From: Armatimonadota bacterium
GTDB lineage: Bacteria; Armatimonadota; HRBIN16
DNA length: 5,673 bases
Assembly: GCA_028275265.1 (NCBI GenBank)
Contig: JAPWUZ010000181.1
Location: 1 to 5,673, forward strand
Direction: 5' to 3'
Shown here: positions 1 through 4,797 of the stretch, piece after piece
Position numbering within the stretch: position 1 is the first letter of the stretch
How the letters are laid out: each line of letters opens with the position of its first letter
The notes under the pieces: generated by a model
The model's database searches: none
Seen by the model: the letters and a program-made list of their open reading frames with translations, nothing else
What the model was told of the DNA's origin: nothing
Made by a program: the position numbers and the translations under genes

Positions 1-440
1 TCAGTCCCATTCGAGGCAATCTGCGTTTCACCAACACGGGAGACCTGTTGCTGGTGCGCGGCATCCTGCATACCACTGTGGAACTGGAGTGCAGTCGATG
101 CCTGCGTCTTTTCGAGATGCCTCTTCGGTGCGAGGTAGAGGAACAGGTGGAACTGCGGGCTATCGCCGCGCGTCCCTTCGAGCACCCGCAGGTGACCATC
201 GTGCCGGAGGAGGGAGATACCCTCTTTCTGGACGGTAATATCCTGGACCTGACGGAGCTGATACGGCAGATGCTGCTGGTTTCTCTACCTATCAAGCCTC
301 TGCATGACGAGGAGTGCAAAGGGCTGTGCCCGACGTGTGGCGCCGACCTGAACGAAGGAGAGTGTTCCTGCGAACGTCCGCTGGGGCATCCTGCCTTCGC
401 CGCGTTGGCACGGCTGCTTGCGCAGATGGAAGAGGCGTGA
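1..440 (+). CDS. yceD: DUF177 / YceD family protein, C-terminal 145 residues (5' end outside window)
   Basis: The reading frame is open from the window edge (first full codon at position 3) to the TGA at 438-440, so the true start lies upstream. The TTG at 48 is an internal leucine codon, because family-like sequence (RGNLRFTNTGDLLLVRG) precedes it. Visible signatures are a CSRC pair at visible residues 30-33, after a beta-rich stretch typical of DUF177, an acidic middle section with a DLTELIRQ helix, and a C-terminal cysteine cluster (C105, C109, C112, C121, C123, with LCPTCG and DLN) that probably binds zinc. E. coli YceD lacks this last cluster, while many Gram-positive and deep-branching homologues have it. 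The family is nearly always next to rpmF and has been linked to 23S rRNA accumulation in maize chloroplasts and E. coli. Its molecular activity is not settled. Family assignment is confident; zinc binding is inferred. Confidence 0.93.
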   Translation, partial: SPIRGNLRFTNTGDLLLVRGILHTTVELECSRCLRLFEMPLRCEVEEQVELRAIAARPFEHPQVTIVPEEGDTLFLDGNILDLTELIRQMLLVSLPIKPLHDEECKGLCPTCGADLNEGECSCERPLGHPAFAALARLLAQMEEA

Positions 441-444
441 CTCG

Positions 445-453
445 TGATATAAT
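445..453 (+). promoter_or_regulatory. Extended -10 promoter element before rpmF
   Basis: TGATATAAT is a perfect match to the extended -10 consensus (TG-N-TATAAT), with TATAAT at 448-453. It begins 5 nt after the yceD stop, in an AT-rich patch of an otherwise GC-rich window. No convincing -35 lies 16-18 nt upstream (424-431 reads agatggaa), which is tolerable for an extended -10 promoter. Transcription would start near 459-461, giving a leader of about 28 nt before the rpmF GTG. This would drive rpmF and the fab genes apart from, or in addition to, any promoter upstream of yceD. Prediction from sequence only. Confidence 0.6.
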
Positions 454-473
454 ATATCGGCAATTTTTATCGG

Positions 474-482
474 AAAGAGGTG
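474..482 (+). promoter_or_regulatory. Shine-Dalgarno site of rpmF
   Basis: AAAGAGGTG is complementary to the 3' end of 16S rRNA and ends 5 nt before the GTG at 488. It fixes the start of rpmF at that GTG. The frame is open further upstream, but only because it overlaps yceD. Confidence 0.8.
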
Positions 483-487
483 GGACA

Positions 488-706
488 GTGGCTTTACCAA
501 AGAGACGACATTCTCATGCGCGAACCGCAAAGCGGCGCACTCACTATACCCTGAACGCGGCAACGGTGGTGAAAATCGGACGGTGCCCGACGAGCAATCC
601 AGATTGTCCGGGCGCACACCTGTCGCACACCGCCTGCCCTGTCTGCGGCTACTACAAGGGACGGCAGGCAGTGCTGATTAAGCAGAAGCGACGCGGCGAA
701 AGATAG
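488..706 (+). CDS. rpmF: 50S ribosomal protein L32 (bL32), zinc-ribbon form
   Basis: A 72-residue basic protein of the large ribosomal subunit. The N-terminus MALPKRRHSHARTAKRRTHY matches the L32 signature (M-A-x-P-K-x-K/R, then an Arg/Lys-rich stretch), and the C-terminal half is a zinc ribbon ending in CPVCGYYKGRQAV. The four cysteines are C33, C40, C50 and C53. The second knuckle is the usual CPxCG. The first is C-x6-C (CPTSNPDC) where most zinc-type L32 proteins have C-x2-C, so about four residues appear inserted. The 9-residue spacing between the knuckles is normal. The GTG start is chosen from the Shine-Dalgarno at 474-482 and the family N-terminus. It lies 47 nt after yceD behind a probable promoter, and 11 nt before plsX, as in many bacteria. 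Identity is very secure; the effect of the longer knuckle is unknown. Confidence 0.97.
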   Translation: MALPKRRHSHARTAKRRTHYTLNAATVVKIGRCPTSNPDCPGAHLSHTACPVCGYYKGRQAVLIKQKRRGER

Positions 707-717
707 TCGCTGGCTAG

Positions 718-1785
718 ATGGCGTTCCCCCACTCAGCCATACGTATCGCGGTCGATGCCATGGGGGGCGACTACGCCCCGCAGGAGGTGGTTCGGGGCTG
801 CTTGACCGTCGCCCGCGAGATGCCCTTTGTGGACATCACTCTGGTGGGTGACGAGCAGCGTGTTTCTGCGGAACTGCGGGGAGTGTCTTTGCCCTCCAAT
901 TTGCACCTTCGACACGCTCCACAGGTTATCGAGATGGGGGAAAGCCCTGTACAGGGTGTCAAACGCAAGCGTGACGCCTCGATCGTGGTTTGCGCACGGA
1001 TGGTGCAGGAAGGGGAGGCGGATGCTTTCTTTTCTGCCGGCAACAGCGGTGCAGCCATGGCGGTTGCCGCCCTGCAAATCGGACGTATCCCCGGCATAGA
1101 CCGTCCTGCCATCGCCGCGGCGATACCTAGTAAGAAGGGACGTTTTGTGCTGATTGACGCCGGGGCAAATGTGGATTGTGACCCGTCGCACCTGCTGGAG
1201 TTCGCCATCATGGGAAGCGTGTATGCTCAGCTCATTCTGGGCATCCCCAGCCCGACCGTCGGGCTGCTAAGCAACGGTGAGGAGGAAGGCAAGGGCAATC
1301 AGGTGGTGAAAACGGCGCATAAGCTGCTGCGCCAGAGCGGGCTTCCCTTCGTCGGCAACATCGAAGGCAAGGACGTCTTTGAAGGTAAGGCCGACGTGGT
1401 GGTGTGTGACGGCTTTGTGGGCAACGTCGCTCTCAAAATCGGCGAAGGCACTGCCAGCTTCATGGTTAGCCTTATCGAAGAAGAGGTGCGACGCAATCCG
1501 CTGCTGGTGCTCCCTCTCAGCCTGATGAAAGGGGTTATCCGCCGCCTGAAACAGCGCACCGACTATGCGGAGTACGGCGGCGCGCATCTGCTGGGGGTGA
1601 GGAAGGTGTGCGTGATCGGGCATGGACGGTCGCACGCCAGCGCCATCGCCAACGGTGTGAGGCTCACCGTGCGGTCGGTGCAGGAGCAGATGGCAGAGCG
1701 CATCGAAAGCGCGATGCTCCAGCAAACTGCCCTGCTGAGCTCATTGCCTCTCTTGCTACAGGAGAACGAAGCCGATGCGCGGTAG
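718..1785 (+). CDS. plsX: Phosphate acyltransferase PlsX (acyl-ACP:phosphate transacylase)
   Basis: PlsX converts long-chain acyl-ACP and inorganic phosphate to acyl-phosphate, the donor used by the membrane acyltransferase PlsY in the first step of phosphatidate synthesis. It is a peripheral membrane enzyme. At 355 residues it is of normal length. Family motifs in order are AVDAMGGDYAPQE (11-23), GVKRKRDAS (80-88), FFSAGNSGAAM (105-115), LIDAGANVDC (145-154), LLSNGEEEGKG (183-193), VVCDGFVGNVALK (228-240), YGGAHLLGV (286-294) and GHGRS (301-305). The second motif reads DAS where many homologues have DSS, a mild substitution. The ATG at 718 directly follows an in-frame TAG at 715-717, so no longer start exists. 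It has no clear Shine-Dalgarno and lies 11 nt after the rpmF stop, suggesting translational coupling to rpmF. The last 11 nt overlap fabH. Confidence 0.97.
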   Translation: MAFPHSAIRIAVDAMGGDYAPQEVVRGCLTVAREMPFVDITLVGDEQRVSAELRGVSLPSNLHLRHAPQVIEMGESPVQGVKRKRDASIVVCARMVQEGEADAFFSAGNSGAAMAVAALQIGRIPGIDRPAIAAAIPSKKGRFVLIDAGANVDCDPSHLLEFAIMGSVYAQLILGIPSPTVGLLSNGEEEGKGNQVVKTAHKLLRQSGLPFVGNIEGKDVFEGKADVVVCDGFVGNVALKIGEGTASFMVSLIEEEVRRNPLLVLPLSLMKGVIRRLKQRTDYAEYGGAHLLGVRKVCVIGHGRSHASAIANGVRLTVRSVQEQMAERIESAMLQQTALLSSLPLLLQENEADAR

Positions 1786-2770
1786 GATACGGGCTGGCAT
1801 TGTCGGTATGGGTGTGGGCATTCCCGACAGGGTTGTGACCAACCATGACCTCGAACAGCGCATCGACACCACCGACGAGTGGATTGTGACCCGTACCGGC
1901 ATCCGCGAACGGCGCATTGCTCCCCCGGAGATAGCCACCTCTGATCTAGCGGCGCAGGCAGCTGTTCAGGCGTTGCAGAACGCGGGCAAGAGCGCGGAAG
2001 AGGTGGACCTCATTGTGGTGGCAACTGCCACTCCCGATATGCCATGGCCCTCCACCGCTTGCCTGGTGCAAGCGAAGATTGGGGCTATGAAGGCAGCAGC
2101 GTTCGACCTGAATGCGGTATGCTCGGGCTTTGTGTATGCGCTGTGGGTGGCGGCGCAGGCGGTGGAGACGGGAGCTTATCGGTGCGTGCTGGTCATTGGT
2201 GCGGACGTGCTGTCGCGGCAGGTGAACTGGGAGGATCGTTCTACCTGTGTGCTGTTCGGCGATGGTGCCGGGGCGGTGGTGTTGACGCCTGTGGAAGAGC
2301 CTTACGGTGTATTGTCGGGTGTGCTGGGTGCAGATGGCACGGGTGCGCCGTTGCTGCAGGTACCTGCAGGTGGCACACGTGAACCACTCAGTCCGGAGGT
2401 CATGGCGCAGAAGCGACACACTATCCACATGCGCGGGCGCGAGGTGTTCAAGTTCGCCGTGACCATCATGGGCGAGGTCTCCTTGCAGGCGCTGGAGAAG
2501 GCAGGCGTTCCCCCCGAAGAGGTAGACCTTTTCATCCCGCACCAGGCGAACATCCGTATCATTCAGGCAGCGGCAGAGCGACTGAACCTGCCGATGGAGA
2601 GGGTGTTCGTGAACGTCGACCGCTATGGCAACACCTCTGCAGCGTCCATACCCATCGCGCTTTATGAGGCGTGGGCGCAAGGAAGGCTGAAACAGGGCGA
2701 CGTGGCGGTAGTGGTGGGTTTCGGTGCAGGACTGACGTGGGGAGCATGTGTCATTCGGTGGGCTTATTAG
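1775..2770 (+). CDS. fabH: 3-oxoacyl-ACP synthase III (KAS III, FabH)
   Basis: FabH starts fatty acid synthesis by condensing a short acyl-CoA (usually acetyl-CoA, or branched acyl-CoAs in some bacteria) with malonyl-ACP in the cytosol. At 331 residues it is full length. The Cys-His-Asn triad is complete: C116 in DLNAVCSGF, H256 in PHQAN and N286 in YGNTSAAS. Other signatures are DEWIVTRTGIRERR (34-47), FGDGAGAVVL (161-170) and a C-terminal GFGAGLTWGA. W91 (PWPSTACLVQ) aligns by eye with Phe87 of E. coli FabH, a residue that lines the acyl pocket across the dimer. The larger side chain may narrow primer choice. The ATG lies inside the end of plsX, in another frame, with AGGAG at 1760-1764 about 10 nt upstream, so expression is probably coupled to plsX. 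Primer specificity cannot be read from the sequence. Confidence 0.97.
   Translation: MRGRIRAGIVGMGVGIPDRVVTNHDLEQRIDTTDEWIVTRTGIRERRIAPPEIATSDLAAQAAVQALQNAGKSAEEVDLIVVATATPDMPWPSTACLVQAKIGAMKAAAFDLNAVCSGFVYALWVAAQAVETGAYRCVLVIGADVLSRQVNWEDRSTCVLFGDGAGAVVLTPVEEPYGVLSGVLGADGTGAPLLQVPAGGTREPLSPEVMAQKRHTIHMRGREVFKFAVTIMGEVSLQALEKAGVPPEEVDLFIPHQANIRIIQAAAERLNLPMERVFVNVDRYGNTSAASIPIALYEAWAQGRLKQGDVAVVVGFGAGLTWGACVIRWAY
2354..2369. repeat. Perfect 16-bp palindrome inside fabH
   Basis: CTGCAGGTACCTGCAG is its own reverse complement over all 16 bases; the flanking G/G pair breaks the symmetry. It encodes LQVPA in FabH, between core motifs of the enzyme. No hairpin-plus-T-run or promoter accompanies it. 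It may be a chance match, since one such palindrome in several kilobases is not very improbable. Confidence 0.9.
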
Positions 2771-2777
2771 GGAGGTG
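2770..2777 (+). promoter_or_regulatory. Shine-Dalgarno site of fabD
   Basis: GGGAGGTG begins on the last base of the fabH stop codon. Its GGAGG core (2771-2775) lies 5 nt before the GTG at 2781, which decides that start over in-frame GTGs at 2748 and 2775. Confidence 0.8.
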
Positions 2778-2780
2778 GCG

Positions 2781-3716
2781 GTGTACGCACTGGTTTTTCC
2801 GGGACAGGGTTCCCAATCGCCGGGCATGGGTAAGGAGATAGCCGAATCGTTTGGCTCGGCGCGAAAGGTTTATGAGGAGGCAGATGACCTCCTGGGCTAC
2901 CGCCTGAGTGCGCTCTGTTTTGAAGGCAGTGAGGAGGAGCTGCGTCAGACGGTTCACGCCCAGCCTGCGTTGTTCGTGACCAGCGTAGCGACATGGTACG
3001 CCCTGAACGAGATGGTGGAGGTAAAACCTGCTTGCGTGGCAGGGCACAGCGTAGGCGAGTATGCCGCGCTGGTGGCGGCAGGTGTGCTGGAGTGGCAGGA
3101 TGGATTGAGATTGGTGCGTGCACGTGCGGAGGCGATGCAGGAGGCAGCGGAAAGGTCGCCGGGCACGATGGCAGCGGTGCTGGGTCTGGATGCGGACGCG
3201 GTGGAATCCGCCTGCGCAGAGGCGTCCGCTGCGGGTGTGGTGTGTGTGGCTAACCGCAACTGTCCGGGGCAGGTGGTTATCTCGGGCGAGGTGGAGGCAG
3301 TGACGAAGGCGGGGGAACTTTGTAAAGCAAAAGGCGCAAAAAGGGTCACCCCCCTGCGCGTGAGTGGGGCGTTCCATTCGCCACTGATGCAACCTGCTGC
3401 CGAGCGGTTTCGCGGGACACTGCAACAGGTAACCTTCCGCCCGCCGAGGGTTCCGGTGGTTGCCAACCGTACCGCCGACGTGCTGAGTGCAGAGACCGAT
3501 TTCGTGGCTTTGCTGACCGAACAGTTGCTACATTCGGTGCGGTGGGAGGAGAGCGTGCGCCGGATGTGGGAAATGGGAGCGAGGCTGTTCGTGGAGCTGG
3601 GACCTGGCGACGTGCTGAGCGGTCTGGTCAGGCGAACTTTGGCAGAAGCGCAAACATGCACGGTGCGTAACGCTGAGGAATTGCACCGTGCAGCCGAGTT
3701 GTTGCGAGGCAACTGA
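2781..3716 (+). CDS. fabD: Malonyl-CoA:ACP transacylase (FabD)
   Basis: FabD moves the malonyl group from malonyl-CoA to the phosphopantetheine arm of ACP, supplying the extender unit for FabH and FabF. With the GTG start at 2781 it has 311 residues, the usual length. Motifs are FPGQGSQ (6-12, with the oxyanion-hole Gln9), the nucleophile elbow GHSVGE (88-93, catalytic Ser90), an Arg in LVRARAEAMQ (probably R115) that should bind the malonyl carboxylate, QVVISG (164-169) and GAFHSPLM (196-203, catalytic His199). The frame is open back to a GTG at 2748 inside fabH. That would add 11 residues (MSFGGLIREVA) foreign to the family, and the strong ribosome site at 2770-2777 argues for 2781. It lies 10 nt after fabH and 27 nt before fabG. 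Confidence 0.96.
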   Translation: MYALVFPGQGSQSPGMGKEIAESFGSARKVYEEADDLLGYRLSALCFEGSEEELRQTVHAQPALFVTSVATWYALNEMVEVKPACVAGHSVGEYAALVAAGVLEWQDGLRLVRARAEAMQEAAERSPGTMAAVLGLDADAVESACAEASAAGVVCVANRNCPGQVVISGEVEAVTKAGELCKAKGAKRVTPLRVSGAFHSPLMQPAAERFRGTLQQVTFRPPRVPVVANRTADVLSAETDFVALLTEQLLHSVRWEESVRRMWEMGARLFVELGPGDVLSGLVRRTLAEAQTCTVRNAEELHRAAELLRGN

Positions 3717-3732
3717 TGACGACAAACAGAGC

Positions 3733-3739
3733 GGGAGGG
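3733..3739 (+). promoter_or_regulatory. Shine-Dalgarno site of fabG
   Basis: GGGAGGG ends 4 nt before the TTG at 3744 and supports that rare start codon. An in-frame TGA at 3717-3719, with no ATG or GTG between it and 3744, excludes a longer form. The 9-mer GGAGGGTAG (3734-3742) recurs with identical spacing before acpP. Confidence 0.8.
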
Positions 3740-3743
3740 TAGA

Positions 3744-4496
3744 TTGCGGCTGGAAGGCAAAATCGCAGTGGTGACCGGCGCAGGGAAGGACAGCCGGGGT
3801 ATCGGGCACGGCATCGCGGTCGCGCTGGCGCGCGAGGGCGCAGACGTCGCGATAGCGTCACACACGCTGGCAAACGCGCTCAGGGTTGCCGACGCGGTGC
3901 AGGAGATGGGCAGGCGTGCGCTGGCGATAGAGATAGATGTGTCGCAAGCGGAATCGGTGGAGGCGGGTATCGCCGAGGTGATCGAGGCGTTCGGCAGGAT
4001 AGACATTCTGGTGAACAACGCAGGCATCACGCGCGACGCCCTGCTGGTGCGGATGCGAGAGGAAGACTGGGACGCGGTGCTGGACGTGAACCTGAAGGGA
4101 GCGTTTCTGTGCAGTCGTGCTGTAGCGAAAGCCATGATGAAACAGCGTTCCGGATGCATTGTCAATATTACCTCCATCATGGGGTTGACCGGCAATGCTG
4201 GACAGGCGAACTACGCATCTGCCAAAGCGGGTTTAATCGGTCTCACCAAATCGCTGGCACGGGAGCTGGGCTCGCGCAACATCCGAGTGAACGCCGTCGC
4301 TCCCGGCTGGATAGATACCGCCATGACCGACAGCCTGCCCGAATCGGTGCGCGAATCCATCCTGAAGCAAATCCCGCTGGGGCGGCTGGGCACAGCCGAA
4401 GATGTGGCAGGCGCGGTGGTCTTCCTTTGCAGCGATGAGGCATCCTATATCACCGGGCAGGTCTTGACGGTAGACGGCGGTCTCGTTATGATATAG
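3744..4496 (+). CDS. fabG: 3-oxoacyl-ACP reductase FabG (short-chain dehydrogenase/reductase)
   Basis: FabG reduces 3-ketoacyl-ACP to (R)-3-hydroxyacyl-ACP, normally with NADPH, the first reduction of each elongation cycle. It has 250 residues and a Rossmann fold of the classical SDR type. The catalytic tetrad is complete: N116 (DVNLKG), S144 (NITSIMG), Y157 and K161 (YASAK). NNAG is at 91-94, the family stretch VNAVAPGWIDTAMT at 182-195, and the C-terminus GQVLTVDGG is typical. The cofactor loop is unusual: TGAGKDSRGIG (11-21) has six residues between TG and GIG where the standard TGxxxGIG has three. A three-residue insertion fits an SDR variant seen in some families, and may affect cofactor binding. 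The TTG start is chosen from the ribosome site at 3733-3739 and the in-frame stop at 3717. Operon context between fabD and acpP supports FabG over other SDRs. Confidence 0.94.
   Translation: MRLEGKIAVVTGAGKDSRGIGHGIAVALAREGADVAIASHTLANALRVADAVQEMGRRALAIEIDVSQAESVEAGIAEVIEAFGRIDILVNNAGITRDALLVRMREEDWDAVLDVNLKGAFLCSRAVAKAMMKQRSGCIVNITSIMGLTGNAGQANYASAKAGLIGLTKSLARELGSRNIRVNAVAPGWIDTAMTDSLPESVRESILKQIPLGRLGTAEDVAGAVVFLCSDEASYITGQVLTVDGGLVMI
4464..4492 (+). promoter_or_regulatory. Probable sigma-70-type promoter for acpP inside the 3' end of fabG
   Basis: TTGACG (4464-4469) and TATGAT (4487-4492) each match the -35 and -10 consensus at five of six positions and are separated by exactly 17 nt. 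Transcription would begin near 4499, giving a leader of about 52 nt before the acpP ATG. A private promoter suits acpP, whose product is needed in far larger amounts than the enzymes around it. The bases also encode the conserved FabG tail (LTVDGGLVM), so part of the match may be coincidence. Confidence 0.5.
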
Positions 4497-4541
4497 GAAG
4501 CCATCGCTGAGAACTGTAAAACCATCACACTTCACAAGAAC

Positions 4542-4547
4542 GGAGGG
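4542..4547 (+). promoter_or_regulatory. Shine-Dalgarno site of acpP
   Basis: GGAGGG; its GGAGG core ends 5 nt before the ATG at 4552. The extended 9-mer GGAGGGTAG (4542-4550) is identical to the one before fabG and sits at the same one-base distance from the start codon. Confidence 0.85.
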
Positions 4548-4551
4548 TAGC

Positions 4552-4791
4552 ATGAACACGTTTGACCGCATCAAGAAAGTGATTGTGGACAAGCTGGAAG
4601 TGGATGAGAACGAGGTGACGCCGGAAGCTTCCTTTGCAGAGGACCTCGGCGCGGACTCGCTCGATGTGGTGGAGCTGATTATGGCTCTGGAAGAAGAGTT
4701 CAACATCGAGATACCCGACGAGGATGCGGAGAGCATTCGCACGGTGCAGGATGCGGTGAATTATATCGACCAGAAGCTGGCTTCAGGTTAG
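4552..4791 (+). CDS. acpP: Acyl carrier protein
   Basis: A small, very acidic protein of 79 residues that carries growing acyl chains on a 4'-phosphopantetheine arm and serves every enzyme encoded around it. The attachment site is Ser36 in the canonical GADSLDVVEL motif (33-42). The four-helix outline is clear: helix I at about 3-15 (TFDRIKKVIVDKL), helix II from Ser36 (SLDVVELIMALEEEF), a short helix III around DEDAESI (57-62), and helix IV near TVQDAVNYIDQKL (64-76). The 55-nt gap upstream is the longest in this operon and follows a probable promoter, and the ribosome site is strong; both fit high expression. Its position next to fabF supports a role in primary fatty acid synthesis rather than a polyketide or other specialised pathway. 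Confidence 0.98.
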   Translation: MNTFDRIKKVIVDKLEVDENEVTPEASFAEDLGADSLDVVELIMALEEEFNIEIPDEDAESIRTVQDAVNYIDQKLASG

Positions 4792-4797
4792 ACGACA

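Noticed and set aside
405..423. TTGGCA or TTGCGC as a -35 for the rpmF promoter
   Set aside because: Spacing to TATAAT is 37 and 24 nt, too far for a sigma-70 promoter.
48..440. yceD starting at TTG 48
   Set aside because: Family-like sequence continues upstream to the window edge with no stop, and no ribosome site precedes 48.
314..487. Longer rpmF starting at ATG 314
   Set aside because: The added 58 residues overlap yceD in another frame and are not L32-like; the GTG at 488 has a strong ribosome site and the family N-terminus.
2748..2780. N-terminally extended fabD from GTG 2748
   Set aside because: The extra 11 residues lie within fabH and lack family similarity; the ribosome site at 2770-2777 and the usual FabD N-terminus point to GTG 2781.
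1946..2827. Minus-strand frame (293 codons) opposite fabH
   Set aside because: His/Arg/Leu-rich translation without family motifs, fully antisense to a complete FabH; a shadow of its codon usage.
3232..3250. GT-rich simple-sequence run in fabD
   Set aside because: Short and explained by codons for GVVCVA; no regular repeat unit that would suggest phase variation.
2954..4195. Long minus-strand frame (413 codons) opposite fabD and fabG
   Set aside because: Its translation is Ser/Ala/Thr/Pro-rich low-complexity sequence with no recognisable domain, it spans two well-supported genes, and such antisense frames are common opposite GC-rich coding DNA.
4497..4551. Riboswitch or attenuator in the fabG-acpP gap
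   Set aside because: No stable stem or T-run is visible in these 55 nt; they look like a plain leader.
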